Assembly (NCBI GenBank): GCA_965221035.1
Contig: OZ244860.1
Span: forward strand, 3,720,001 to 3,784,000
From: UBA6522 sp965221035
GTDB taxonomy: Bacteria; Pseudomonadota; Gammaproteobacteria; Steroidobacterales; Rariloculaceae
DNA: 64,000 nt
Direction: 5' to 3'
Positions 32,309-40,875 of the stretch are shown here, piece after piece (positions within the stretch are counted from its first letter, which is position 1; each line of letters begins with the position of its first letter). The position numbers and the translations under genes were made by a program. The notes under the pieces are model-generated. The model was not told the origin of the DNA, did not search any database, and saw nothing but the letters and a program-made list of their open reading frames with translations.

Positions 32309-33613
32309 ATGGCGCATAACACTCCGACCGCGATGATGGCGCACCGGCCCATGGGGCTGGCACAGTGGGTCGCCGTGGTGATCACCTTCGGGCTGAACGC
32401 CCTTGACGGGTTCGATGTACTGGCCATCAGCTTCGCCGGTCCCGGCATCGCTGCCGACTGGGGCGTGAACCAGGCGACGCTCGGCTGGGTGCTGTCGATG
32501 GAACTGATCGGTATGGCGGTGGGTTCCCTGGTCCTCGGCATGGTCGGCGACAAGGCGGGTCGGCGAACGACGATCCTGTTCTGCCTGGTCCTGATGGCGG
32601 CGGGCATGTTCGGAGCCGGACAGTCGGGTGGGGTTTCGGAACTGCTTGCCTGGCGGTTGCTGACCGGCCTGGGCATCGGCGGCATGCTGGCTGTCACCGC
32701 GGCCGCCGTGGCGGAGTTTTCCAACCTGCGCTGGCGCGGGCTCGCCGTGGCCCTGATGGTCATCGGATACCCGATCGGCGGAATCCTCGGCGGGATCGGC
32801 GCACGTTACATCCTGACCCACAGCACGTGGCACGACATCTTCACGTACGGAGGCTGGGTGACGGCGGCGTTCATTCCCATCGTGTTCCTGCTGATGCCGG
32901 AATCGCCCGTGTTTCTGGACCGCATGCGCCGGCCCGAAGCGCTGGAGAAGATCAACCGTGCGTTTGCGCGGTTCGGCCACCCGCCGGCTTCCGAGTTGAC
33001 ACCTCTCGCCCCGGCGGCGCCGAAAGCGTCGCTGGCGGACATCTTCAAGCCGGGACTGGTGATGACGACCGCGTTGGTGACCGGCGCCTATTTTTCGCTG
33101 ATCACCACGTTCTACTTCCTCGTGAAATGGGTGCCCAACATCATCGTCGACATGGGGTATGAACCGGCCGCCGCGGCCGGTGTCCTGGCCTGGCTCAATG
33201 TCGGCGGCGCGACCGGCGGAGCGATCTTCGGTTTACTGGCCACGCGGATTCAATTGCGGCCCCTGACCATCGGCGTCATGATCGGCGCGACCGCGATGAT
33301 CATCTGGTTCGGCAGCGGTGCCGATGACCTGACAGGGTTGACGGTCATCGTCGCCTGCGCCGGATTCTTCACCAACTCGGCGATCTGCGGCATGTATGCG
33401 CTGTTTGCGAAGGTGTTCCCCACCCATGTGCGATCAACGGGAACCGGCTTCGCGATCGGGGTCGGTCGCGGCGGATCGGTGCTGGCGCCGGTGGTGGCGG
33501 GCTACCTGTTCCAGGCGGGGTTCGGGTTGCAGTTTGTCGCGGTGGTGATGGGTTGCGGGGGGTTGCTCGCGGCGAGCTTGCTGTTTTTCCTCAAGGAACG
33601 CGCGGCGGATTAG
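32309..33613 (+). CDS. MFS transporter, aromatic acid:H+ symporter-like
   Basis: 434 residues with twelve predicted membrane segments. The first helix carries LNALDGFDVLAISFAGPGIA, the D-G-F/Y-D signature of the AAHS family (PcaK, BenK). Loop 2-3 has MVGDKAGRRTTILFCLVLMA, and ESPVFLDRMRRPEALEKIN is typical of the central loop. It should import an aromatic or similar carboxylate with protons across the inner membrane. A GAGGGAA site precedes the ATG. It is followed in the same direction by a second, unrelated MFS carrier and a hydrolase, suggesting one uptake/catabolism unit. Confidence 0.85.
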   Translation: MAHNTPTAMMAHRPMGLAQWVAVVITFGLNALDGFDVLAISFAGPGIAADWGVNQATLGWVLSMELIGMAVGSLVLGMVGDKAGRRTTILFCLVLMAAGMFGAGQSGGVSELLAWRLLTGLGIGGMLAVTAAAVAEFSNLRWRGLAVALMVIGYPIGGILGGIGARYILTHSTWHDIFTYGGWVTAAFIPIVFLLMPESPVFLDRMRRPEALEKINRAFARFGHPPASELTPLAPAAPKASLADIFKPGLVMTTALVTGAYFSLITTFYFLVKWVPNIIVDMGYEPAAAAGVLAWLNVGGATGGAIFGLLATRIQLRPLTIGVMIGATAMIIWFGSGADDLTGLTVIVACAGFFTNSAICGMYALFAKVFPTHVRSTGTGFAIGVGRGGSVLAPVVAGYLFQAGFGLQFVAVVMGCGGLLAASLLFFLKERAAD

Positions 33614-33782
33614 CCTGAATTTGCGCATTCGATACGAAGTATTCGCCGAAACGATTGGCCGCCGATTTCTGGTCGCCTTAATCTTGATCGGATTCGCTGG
33701 AGCACGCGAATCGGAACCGAGTTTGCGGACCAGTCGATTCAGGACAAAGCGATCAAAATGAAGCGAATCCTTGGGGGCCGAC

Positions 33783-35078
33783 ATGTTTAACGACAGGAAT
33801 TTCACCAGGCAAGCCATTGTTCTGATGCTCTTGGGGTTCCTGTTGATGTTCTTCTACGTCGGCTTGCAGACTGACCACCTGAACGTGCTCACGCCCTATC
33901 TCCAGGCGACATATGGGTGGAGCGATCTGGCCATCACCAATCCTGTGACGGCCGCCGCGCAGGTTGGCATCGCGCTGTATCTGGTGGTTGGTGCGGCCTA
34001 TGTGAAATACGGCGTAAGGAAAATATTGGTTCCCTCGATACTGGTGTTGGCGCTCGGGTGCGTCGGCATAGCCATAGCCGCGGAGAACTACGCGATTTAT
34101 GCCGTTAGCGTGTTTGTGGTCCGCGCCATGGTCATACCGTTGCTGTTGGGCGCCTTCCTGCTCTGCGCCAACTGGTTCATCAAGTACAGGGGGCGCGCGT
34201 TGGGGGTGGTCACCGCCGGCGCTCCGTTTTTCTCCATCATAGGCATCGCGACCATGACCTGGTTGACCAACGATGTGGGTCTCGGCATGAACGTCTACCT
34301 CGTGATTGCCGCCATTCTGGTCGGTATGAGCATCGTAACCGCTCGGTTGGTCAGGGACACGCCGGAAGACTGCGGACTCTACCCGGACGGTGCGGATCAC
34401 CGCCCCGTTTCCGAACAGGGGGAAACAGGGAAACCGATTCCCGTCATGCAGCTTCTCAGTGAGGTCAGGGCATGGCAATTGATCATCTCCTACGGAATCA
34501 TGCAATTCGTCATTGTCGCGATGATGGCCTATATGGCTGTGCGCTACATCAGCCTCAGCACGCCGGAAGATGTCCCGAACCTGTTCGTGAGCCAGGCGCT
34601 GATCTGGTTGTCTGTGGGAGCCGCTTGCGGGATCCCCATGAGTTACGTGATCGGCTGGATCGACGACAAGCTGGGGTCAATCAAGGCATCGCTCGTGTTG
34701 AATGTCTTGTTTTTCTTCGCGGTGGTGCCGCTTGCGCTCATGCCCGAGGGTGGAAACAGGATGCTGATGGTGATCTGGGCATTTGGAGTCGCCTGCATGA
34801 CCGGCGGCGTCCCGACCATGCACCCCTGCATAACCTCCTATGTCTATGGGCGCAAGCACTATATGGAAGCCAACAAGTGGCTCATGACCATCCAGGCGAT
34901 ACCGATGGCATTTGCGATCGCATTCATGGCGGCCTTCAATGACGCCGGCATACTGACCAACGCCTACTACGTTCTCATGGGACTGCTGGTCGTTTCGTTC
35001 GTGACGATACTGACAATGCGCAATCTCCCCGACGCGAACGCCGAGGACAGGGACTACGCGCGCGCCGCATCAACCTGA
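33783..35078 (+). CDS. MFS transporter of the OFA/monocarboxylate-like group
   Basis: 431 residues from the ATG at 33783 behind GGGGG; an ATG four codons earlier is possible. About twelve hydrophobic segments, with the N-terminal half showing QTDHLNVLTPYLQATYGWSD and NWFIKYRGRALGVVTAGAPF, the latter like oxalate/formate antiporter-type loops; RDTPEDCGLYPDG is typical before the central loop. Substrate unknown. The stop codon lies inside the palindrome CGCATCA-ACC-TGATGCG (35066-35082), which recurs at 41844-41860. An inverted repeat GATTCGC/GCGAATC at 33691-33712 is in the gap upstream. Confidence 0.8.
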   Translation: MFNDRNFTRQAIVLMLLGFLLMFFYVGLQTDHLNVLTPYLQATYGWSDLAITNPVTAAAQVGIALYLVVGAAYVKYGVRKILVPSILVLALGCVGIAIAAENYAIYAVSVFVVRAMVIPLLLGAFLLCANWFIKYRGRALGVVTAGAPFFSIIGIATMTWLTNDVGLGMNVYLVIAAILVGMSIVTARLVRDTPEDCGLYPDGADHRPVSEQGETGKPIPVMQLLSEVRAWQLIISYGIMQFVIVAMMAYMAVRYISLSTPEDVPNLFVSQALIWLSVGAACGIPMSYVIGWIDDKLGSIKASLVLNVLFFFAVVPLALMPEGGNRMLMVIWAFGVACMTGGVPTMHPCITSYVYGRKHYMEANKWLMTIQAIPMAFAIAFMAAFNDAGILTNAYYVLMGLLVVSFVTILTMRNLPDANAEDRDYARAAST

Positions 35079-35082
35079 TGCG
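35066..35082. repeat. Palindromic repeat, copy 1 (CGCATCA-ACC-TGATGCG)
   Basis: A perfect 7-bp stem with a 3-base loop overlaps the stop of the MFS gene. Twenty bases here (from the CGCCGCATCAACC start) are identical to the hairpin at 41841-41860. It may act as an attenuator or a small dispersed palindrome; it lacks a T-run on the plus strand. Confidence 0.45.
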
Positions 35083-35163
35083 ACATGATTGGGATAATGT
35101 GGCCCCAGGTAGCGGTTCCGGCTACCCGGGCGCCAGGTCAATTTAGCAACGAGGAACCGCACA

Positions 35164-35787
35164 ATGGAATATTCCGTTACCCAGGACGATATCGGTACAC
35201 ATCTACACTGGAAGCACGACGGGGTCACCGCCCAGATGATCGACTGGTTCTGGAGCAACATGGAGAAGGGGGTCATTCTCTGGCATCCGGAAGAGCATGA
35301 GCCGCTGACCTGGGAAGTGCCTCCCAAGCACGGCAACCCGATCCATTCGATTCACCTCGCACCGCAAACGTGGTCGGACGGTACACGCAGAAATCTCTAC
35401 ATCCGCTTTGAGGATCTCGACGATGTGCCGACAAGATTCAAGGACGTGATCGACCATGAGCACGTGGTTGTCGTGGCCGGCCTCGGATTCGGGCCCGAGA
35501 GCATGGAGAATCCGGACCCCATGGGGTATCGCATTCACCAATGGGAGAAGACCGATTACGGAGTCAGGGGGCGTTCAACCGGCATCGGCACACGTGTGAA
35601 GGAAACCCATGAAGACGGCATGATCTGGGCCAAGCACTGCGCGCAGGAAGTGGGCAACTGGGGAGTGTTCCTGCCCCAGCTGTTTACGCTGTGGAAGGTG
35701 GTCAAGAACACGGACTACAATCCGTTCACCGACCTGACAGTCGAAGGTAGCGGGGACACGCTGCGGTACAAGTATATTGATCGGTAA
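35164..35787 (+). CDS. DAPG hydrolase (PhlG)-like protein
   Basis: 207 residues. The N-terminal third, GVTAQMIDWFWSNMEKGVIL then WHPEEHEPLTWEVPPKHGN, resembles the substrate-pocket start of the PhlG-type 2,4-diacetylphloroglucinol hydrolase family. Later a candidate metal-binding His/Glu set is seen in VIDHEHVVVVAGLGF, RVKETHEDGMIWAKHC and the C-terminal part. PhlG is a Zn enzyme that cleaves a C-C bond between an acyl group and an aromatic ring. The similarity is only by pattern and the length is shorter than PhlG (about 290), so function is tentative. It follows two MFS genes in the same direction and precedes a convergent TonB receptor. Confidence 0.55.
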   Translation: MEYSVTQDDIGTHLHWKHDGVTAQMIDWFWSNMEKGVILWHPEEHEPLTWEVPPKHGNPIHSIHLAPQTWSDGTRRNLYIRFEDLDDVPTRFKDVIDHEHVVVVAGLGFGPESMENPDPMGYRIHQWEKTDYGVRGRSTGIGTRVKETHEDGMIWAKHCAQEVGNWGVFLPQLFTLWKVVKNTDYNPFTDLTVEGSGDTLRYKYIDR

Positions 35788-35804
35788 AATGCCTTGTTCG
35801 TGGG

Positions 35805-38324
35805 TCAGAAATTGACCGAAACCCCAACGCCATACGTGCGCGGCGGAGCCAGCGTCACGTACTCGGCCCCTCCGCCGAATGACGGACCGTAGTTCGTCTG
35901 AACCGCCTCGTTTCCGATATTCCGCGCATAGCCGTGAACAAACCAGGAGTTATCGGCTGAGGCCCAATTCAGATACAGGTTGTACAGACTGTAATCGTCT
36001 TGAACGGACTTGCCCGGATTGGCGATGTTTGCGCCCGGAGCTCCACCCAGGGACCAATATTCGCCGCGGTGTTCAGCGTTCAGACTTGCTGTCAGATTGC
36101 TGCCTCCTGGCAACTGGAATATGTGGCTGTAGGTCAGATTGACTGCAGTCTCGGGCGAATTCTGCAAGACCAGGCCATCGTAGGACGCGTTGAGTGTGGA
36201 AAGATCGCCGTACATCGACGAGATTGCGTCGGAATCCGTGAAACCGACCTGGTTCATGGTCGCTTCAAAGTCGGCTGCCGAGGGAAGGCCTGTAGGAGCC
36301 GTTGTGATCGAATCCAGCAATTCCAGCGACAGATCCAACCGGTCGGAGTCCGTAAGCAACCAATTCAGTTCGATGTCGACTCCGGAGCTGATGAGGTCCG
36401 GAACCGTCGATGCCAGTATCTGGTAGCACGCATAACCGGTTAGCGGGTCAAAGAATGCAGGGTTCGGAAACGGGAATGCCGAGCACGCGGGAAACGGTGG
36501 TGCGAACTGCGGGTTGACCTCCACGCCCACACTGCCTTCCAGCATCCGGTCATGGTATTCGGAGTCGAAATATTCGAAATTGAACTGCAAGCGATCTTGA
36601 AGCCAGCGGCTCTTGTAACCGAGAGTTATTTGATCCAGCGTTTCCGCAACGGTGCCTTCAGGAGCAAACGCAAATATGTTGCCTGCCTGATATCCGGTGC
36701 TGTAAACGGCGTACGCCATCGAATCTCCGCCTGAAAGGTCGTATTCGACGCCAAGACGGTAAGTCACGTCATCCCAGGCTCTCGCGCCGGTGCTCGCAGG
36801 CGGATAACCTTGCGGTCCGGGACCTGTGCTGTCACCGGGTGTATCCGAGAGTCTAAGGTAGGATTTTTCGTCGTCGCTTTGGCGAACACCCGCCACGATG
36901 CGCAGCGTATCCGTTACCGGAAACGCACCGTTCACATAGACCGAGAGCGTTTCGTGCGCGTTGTTGTCGAACGACCAGCAATACGCATTCTCGGTAAGGC
37001 TCACCGCCGGACAGAACGGTCCCGCTCCGAACCCGGGAAAGCCGGCGGAACGAAATGTTCCGTCAAGCTCGGTATCGTAATAATAGAGGCCGGCGAGCCA
37101 CTCGAACGGCGCGTCCGGGGAAGAGGTCAACTGCACATCGACCTGGGTGGTCTCCTGCCGTCGGTCCTCGCTTCGCCAGTCGGTGCCGCGCGGGGGTTCT
37201 TCGGACAGAAAGTGCGCTTTCTGGAAGGAAGGCGCCACGGTCAGGGTTCCGATACCCGTGATCCAGTCAACGTCTGCGCTGAACTGGTCGATCGTCGTAT
37301 TGCGGAAAGGGCTGTTCGGCCAGGAGTCAAACGGATAACCATCGTCCCAGGGATCGGACCGGTCCCGGTACGATGTGCCATCGTTGATATGGCCGTACAA
37401 CGTTCCCATGGTCACGTCGTAACAGGGTGACGTCGCGCACACGCCACCGGGCGGCCCAGGCGGCCCACCCGGTGGTGCGGGAGGGCGGATGGGATCCTGA
37501 TCCGGATTGTACGCTTCCCAGTAGCCGCCATATGTGAGGACGCTCGTGTCGACACCATTACCGCCGATCGTGTTTTGGGACGCCGTCAGGACAATGTTCA
37601 AAGCGTCATCGGGCTGAATGCGATACTTGATACGGTAGTTCGTCAAATCCGAGTCGCCCGCCCCGGAAGAAATGTAACCGTTCCTCTGGACGTCCGAATA
37701 GGCGATACGGATTGCCTGATTGTCGGCCAGCGGGATATTGACCACGCCTTCGAAACTGGCCAGGTCAAAACTTCCAACCTCCAGCGAACCGTTTCCTTCA
37801 AATTCGAAAACCGGATCATTGGATACCAGGCTCACCGCGCCCGCCAGCGAGGCGGCCCCAAGCGTTGTGCTCTGCGTACCGCGCATCACCTCGACCTGCT
37901 GCAGGTCCAGTGAACCCCCGCGTACCGTTTCGCCCCTATTCTGGTACACCCCATCGATGAGCACCGCCACGACGGGTGTTCCCGTGCCTGGGGGCTGCGG
38001 TCCGGAACCAACGCCGATTCCCCTCAAGAAAAAGGAGTCGCCGACCTGGCTTCCCTGCGAGGCCACCCCAACGACCCCACGCATGATCTCGTCGATGCGT
38101 TTCTTGCCTTGGGCCCGCAATTGTTCGCCGGTGAACACTTGAATGGACATGGACGTTTTCTGCAGATCGGCTTCACGTCTTTCTGCGGTGACGACTATCT
38201 CCTCAAGCATCGAGCCGGCTTCATCCTGGGCTGGCGAATTTGTCGTGTGCAGCAAGCCAACCGCTGCCGCGAGGGTGCCGACAATGTTAAGAATCCGCCT
38301 TGGCTGAATTGGTCGATTCATCAT
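35805..38324 (-). CDS. TonB-dependent receptor
   Basis: 839 residues. The signal peptide (NIVGTLAAAVGLLHTTNSPA) is followed by the TonB box LEEIVVTAERREADLQKTSM, then a plug with VFTGEQLRAQGKKRIDEIMR, FFLRGIGVGSG and VEVMRGTQSTTLGAASLAGA. The barrel ends APPRTYGVGVSVNF. An unusual extracellular loop near residue 275 is rich in Pro and Gly (RPPAPPGGPPGPPGGVCATS) and contains two Cys that may bridge. It lies downstream of the EthD gene on the same strand and faces the MFS/hydrolase group, so it may import the same substrate. Confidence 0.92.
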   Translation of the reverse strand: MMNRPIQPRRILNIVGTLAAAVGLLHTTNSPAQDEAGSMLEEIVVTAERREADLQKTSMSIQVFTGEQLRAQGKKRIDEIMRGVVGVASQGSQVGDSFFLRGIGVGSGPQPPGTGTPVVAVLIDGVYQNRGETVRGGSLDLQQVEVMRGTQSTTLGAASLAGAVSLVSNDPVFEFEGNGSLEVGSFDLASFEGVVNIPLADNQAIRIAYSDVQRNGYISSGAGDSDLTNYRIKYRIQPDDALNIVLTASQNTIGGNGVDTSVLTYGGYWEAYNPDQDPIRPPAPPGGPPGPPGGVCATSPCYDVTMGTLYGHINDGTSYRDRSDPWDDGYPFDSWPNSPFRNTTIDQFSADVDWITGIGTLTVAPSFQKAHFLSEEPPRGTDWRSEDRRQETTQVDVQLTSSPDAPFEWLAGLYYYDTELDGTFRSAGFPGFGAGPFCPAVSLTENAYCWSFDNNAHETLSVYVNGAFPVTDTLRIVAGVRQSDDEKSYLRLSDTPGDSTGPGPQGYPPASTGARAWDDVTYRLGVEYDLSGGDSMAYAVYSTGYQAGNIFAFAPEGTVAETLDQITLGYKSRWLQDRLQFNFEYFDSEYHDRMLEGSVGVEVNPQFAPPFPACSAFPFPNPAFFDPLTGYACYQILASTVPDLISSGVDIELNWLLTDSDRLDLSLELLDSITTAPTGLPSAADFEATMNQVGFTDSDAISSMYGDLSTLNASYDGLVLQNSPETAVNLTYSHIFQLPGGSNLTASLNAEHRGEYWSLGGAPGANIANPGKSVQDDYSLYNLYLNWASADNSWFVHGYARNIGNEAVQTNYGPSFGGGAEYVTLAPPRTYGVGVSVNF

Positions 38325-38402
38325 CTTGTAACCCGCCGAGCTTAATTGAAAATCAGGCTGCCATGTTCGGCGATCGATAGTCAGTTATCCAATCGTGGAT
38401 TT

Positions 38403-38417
38403 CGATAGCAGCTATCG
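38403..38417. promoter_or_regulatory. Inverted repeat CGATAG-CAG-CTATCG
   Basis: A perfect 6-3-6 inverted repeat in the gap between the TonB receptor and the EthD gene. Its spacing fits a dimeric regulator such as the nearby LysR protein (39383-40309), whose family favours T-N11-A sites with dyad symmetry. A related word, CGATCGATAG, occurs 30 bases to its left. Confidence 0.35.
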
Positions 38418-38441
38418 CATTCACCTATTCTGGGCGCCTGT

Positions 38442-39242
38442 TCACGCAGTGGTGATATACGGCCTCAGATGCCGTTTGAAGTCGTCCGTTGGCGCTTCGA
38501 GCAGGAATTGGCACACAAAGTCCACCGCCGGCTGCAGAAAGGGGTAGCGGTCGTAAGTGGCCCAGGGTGGCTTCGAATAATGGACCTTGGACTCGATGAC
38601 CGCATCGCGCCAGGCGTTGGCGTTCTCGTACCAGAGCTCAGTGACCCTTGCAAACGGGCCCAACCGTGGTTCCCGTACTTGCCTGTAGCTAAAGAAACGC
38701 TTGAGTCCCGGTTGCGAGGCGACTTCCGGCGCGTGAACCTTCAGGAACCATTCTTCACCCTCTTCGACAGACACGCCGTCAGGGTACTTGTGCGCTGTGA
38801 TCCAGCGTATGATGGTTCCGTCGTCCAGAGTCAGTCCCTTGCCCAGGAAATCGTCCGCACGACGGCTCTGGACGAATATCATGACCGGCGGATGGGGTCC
38901 GCCTGGGCTCCCAGCCCAACCGGCGGTACGCGCTTCGCCTTCAGGAAGGCCCACCGCCGCTGCATAGTTCGAGGGCCAGACTTCGCTCAACGCGGTGCCG
39001 TGGTCCATTACGCCACCTATCCAGGGCGGTTCGCGCCACCAGTGTTCCGTCATGCGCCAGTTGTAAGGAAAAAAGCGTTCCGAGCCCTCCGGCGCTGGCA
39101 CGGCGCGATAGCTCGTGTAGCGCTCCAGGATGGGATCAAGCTGGCCAACCGTCTCGCGGGCATGATCCTTGAGCAGCCATCGCTCCATCAGGGGCAACTC
39201 GTTCATGTCGGCGAGATTCAATATCAGGTAGCTGCGCAGCAT
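38442..39242 (-). CDS. EthD-like dimeric alpha/beta-barrel protein (two repeats)
   Basis: 266 residues. GGAGG lies seven bases before the ATG at 39242, and MLRSYLILNLADMNELPLME fits as the beginning of a ferredoxin-like EthD repeat. A second repeat begins around residue 125 (HPPVMIFVQSRRADDFLGKG) with WFLKVHAPEVASQPGLKRFF, the typical EthD K-x-H motif; the first repeat has the same plan (RWLLKDHARETVGQLDPILE). EthD-fold proteins often act as monooxygenases, decarboxylases or lyases on aromatic or polyketide substrates without a cofactor. Divergent from the LysR gene, which probably controls it. Confidence 0.75.
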   Translation of the reverse strand: MLRSYLILNLADMNELPLMERWLLKDHARETVGQLDPILERYTSYRAVPAPEGSERFFPYNWRMTEHWWREPPWIGGVMDHGTALSEVWPSNYAAAVGLPEGEARTAGWAGSPGGPHPPVMIFVQSRRADDFLGKGLTLDDGTIIRWITAHKYPDGVSVEEGEEWFLKVHAPEVASQPGLKRFFSYRQVREPRLGPFARVTELWYENANAWRDAVIESKVHYSKPPWATYDRYPFLQPAVDFVCQFLLEAPTDDFKRHLRPYITTA

Positions 39243-39382
39243 GCTGTACCTCCGGCGTGATGATGAAATAAGGTAATTCATGGAGTCACCATGTCCAAAA
39301 TCGCTATTATCGATTGCACACATAGATGGGTCGGATGCGACAGCACAGGATGGACTCGACGCAGCACCCCGGGAGCTTCTAA

Positions 39383-40309
39383 ATGCATTTCAATCGCTTT
39401 GACCTGAATTTGCTTGTCGCGCTGGACGCGCTTCTCGAAGAAAAAAACGTGACACGCGCGTCGGAAAGACTGTTCATGTCCCAACCCGCGATGAGCGGGG
39501 CCCTCCAGAGGCTTCGGGAACGATTCAATGATCCGTTGTTGATCCGGGTAGGCAGAACGATGGAGTTGACGCCGCGCGCCAGGACCCTGATCGAACCCGT
39601 AAGGGAAATACTGCTCCAGATTCAGAATACCATCGACGTCGAGCCGGAATTCGACCCGGCGACCGCGAGAAGGTCGTTTACGGTGCTCATGAGCGACTAC
39701 GTGTCAACGGTACTGGTGCCCGAGGTGCTGCGCCGAATCTCGACCAGGGCGCCCGGTGTGAAGATACAGGTCGCCATGCTGGGCGGGCGGGATCACGAGC
39801 GGTTGGAAGCCGGTCGGGCGGACTTGATGATTCGGGCCCGCGTCGACCCAAGGAGCGAATCCGCGCTGATTTCGGAGAACCTCAATGTCGATGAACTGTT
39901 CGACGACGACTGGGTTTGCGTGGCGGACGCCAATCATCCGGCTATCGCTGACGAACTGACGCTGGAGGAATACGTCAGTCTTCCCCACGTTTCACACGAT
40001 TTTGGCGGGCGGACTCCCATGCTTGAAGAAATTTCGCACGCACAGATTTCACTGGACCTCGACGTTCGCGCGGCGGCGCCGAATTTCTCGACTCTGGTGT
40101 TCATGTTGCCTGGCACCCGGTTGATCGCCGTGATACCGCGGCGTCTGGCGCGGACGCTGTCCAGGAATGTGGATATGAAAATCATGAAGCCACCCGTTGA
40201 GCTTCCGCCGCTGAATGAAGTGTTGATCTGGCACAATCGCCACGAGTTGGATGCGGCGCATTCCTGGTTGCGGGGCGTGTTCAGGGAAACCGCGCGAGAG
40301 CTGGATTGA
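39383..40309 (+). CDS. LysR-family transcriptional regulator
   Basis: 308 residues. The N-terminal winged helix-turn-helix reads FNRFDLNLLVALDALLEEKN and VTRASERLFMSQPAMSGALQ, with RLRERFNDPLLIRVGRTMEL completing the wing. The effector-binding domain begins near residue 90 (RSFTVLMSDYVSTVLVPEVL). The sequence style is that of NodD/NahR-like members, which sense aromatic compounds. GGGAG precedes the ATG at a proper distance. It is divergent from the EthD gene and so likely activates it; the 140-base gap contains TATTATCGATTG-type sequences that could be binding sites. Confidence 0.92.
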   Translation: MHFNRFDLNLLVALDALLEEKNVTRASERLFMSQPAMSGALQRLRERFNDPLLIRVGRTMELTPRARTLIEPVREILLQIQNTIDVEPEFDPATARRSFTVLMSDYVSTVLVPEVLRRISTRAPGVKIQVAMLGGRDHERLEAGRADLMIRARVDPRSESALISENLNVDELFDDDWVCVADANHPAIADELTLEEYVSLPHVSHDFGGRTPMLEEISHAQISLDLDVRAAAPNFSTLVFMLPGTRLIAVIPRRLARTLSRNVDMKIMKPPVELPPLNEVLIWHNRHELDAAHSWLRGVFRETARELD

Positions 40310-40420
40310 AGGCTCAAATCGAGAGCAAATACCTCGTATCGATATAATCGATTCATTCATCAATAGGCACTGCTGTACGATGCGAAATTCGGGATGCAGG
40401 TGCTGGCAACAAGGGTCGAA

Positions 40421-40825
40421 ATGGCGTCGGAGCAGGCTTTCGAATTTCATCACGGCGGCGTAAGCGTTCCAGACCTCGATGCGGCAATCGGCTGGTATCG
40501 GGAGATGCTCGGATTTGAGGTCGAGAAGCGGTTTTCGATTCCGGGTGCAAATGCCGACGTTGCGATGGTCCGCAGAGGCGACCTGCGATTCGAGTTATTC
40601 GAGGTGATGGATGCCGATCCGCTGCCCGAAGATCGTCGCCACCCTGATCGCGACTTGCGTACTCACGGTAACAAACACATTGCCTTCCGGGTCGAAGATG
40701 CCGAAGCATTCCTTGAGCTGATGACCAGGAAGAACGCCGATGTGGCAATGGTTGTTAGGGAAGATTTCGGAACGGGCTTCTTCATCCGCGACTGCGCCGG
40801 CAATCTCATCGAGTTTGTTGAATGA
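40421..40825 (+). CDS. VOC/glyoxalase-fold enzyme
   Basis: 134 residues from the ATG at 40421 behind AAGGG; an ATG at 40394 is an alternative. Two beta-alpha-beta-beta-beta modules: HHGGVSVPDLDAAIGWYREM then LGFEVEKRF, and KHIAFRVEDAEAFLELMTRK, ending FFIRDCAGNLIEFVE. Candidate metal ligands are an N-terminal His (HHGGV), Glu in FELFEV, His in NKHIAF and the terminal Glu in LIEFVE. This size and plan fit a single-chain VOC epimerase, lyase or glyoxalase; substrate unknown. It follows the LysR gene and converges on the BKACE gene. Confidence 0.8.
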   Translation: MASEQAFEFHHGGVSVPDLDAAIGWYREMLGFEVEKRFSIPGANADVAMVRRGDLRFELFEVMDADPLPEDRRHPDRDLRTHGNKHIAFRVEDAEAFLELMTRKNADVAMVVREDFGTGFFIRDCAGNLIEFVE

Positions 40826-40875
40826 GTGCGGAGGCCGACGTCTTGTGACGGGTGGCTCGCGTGCCTGACACCGAT

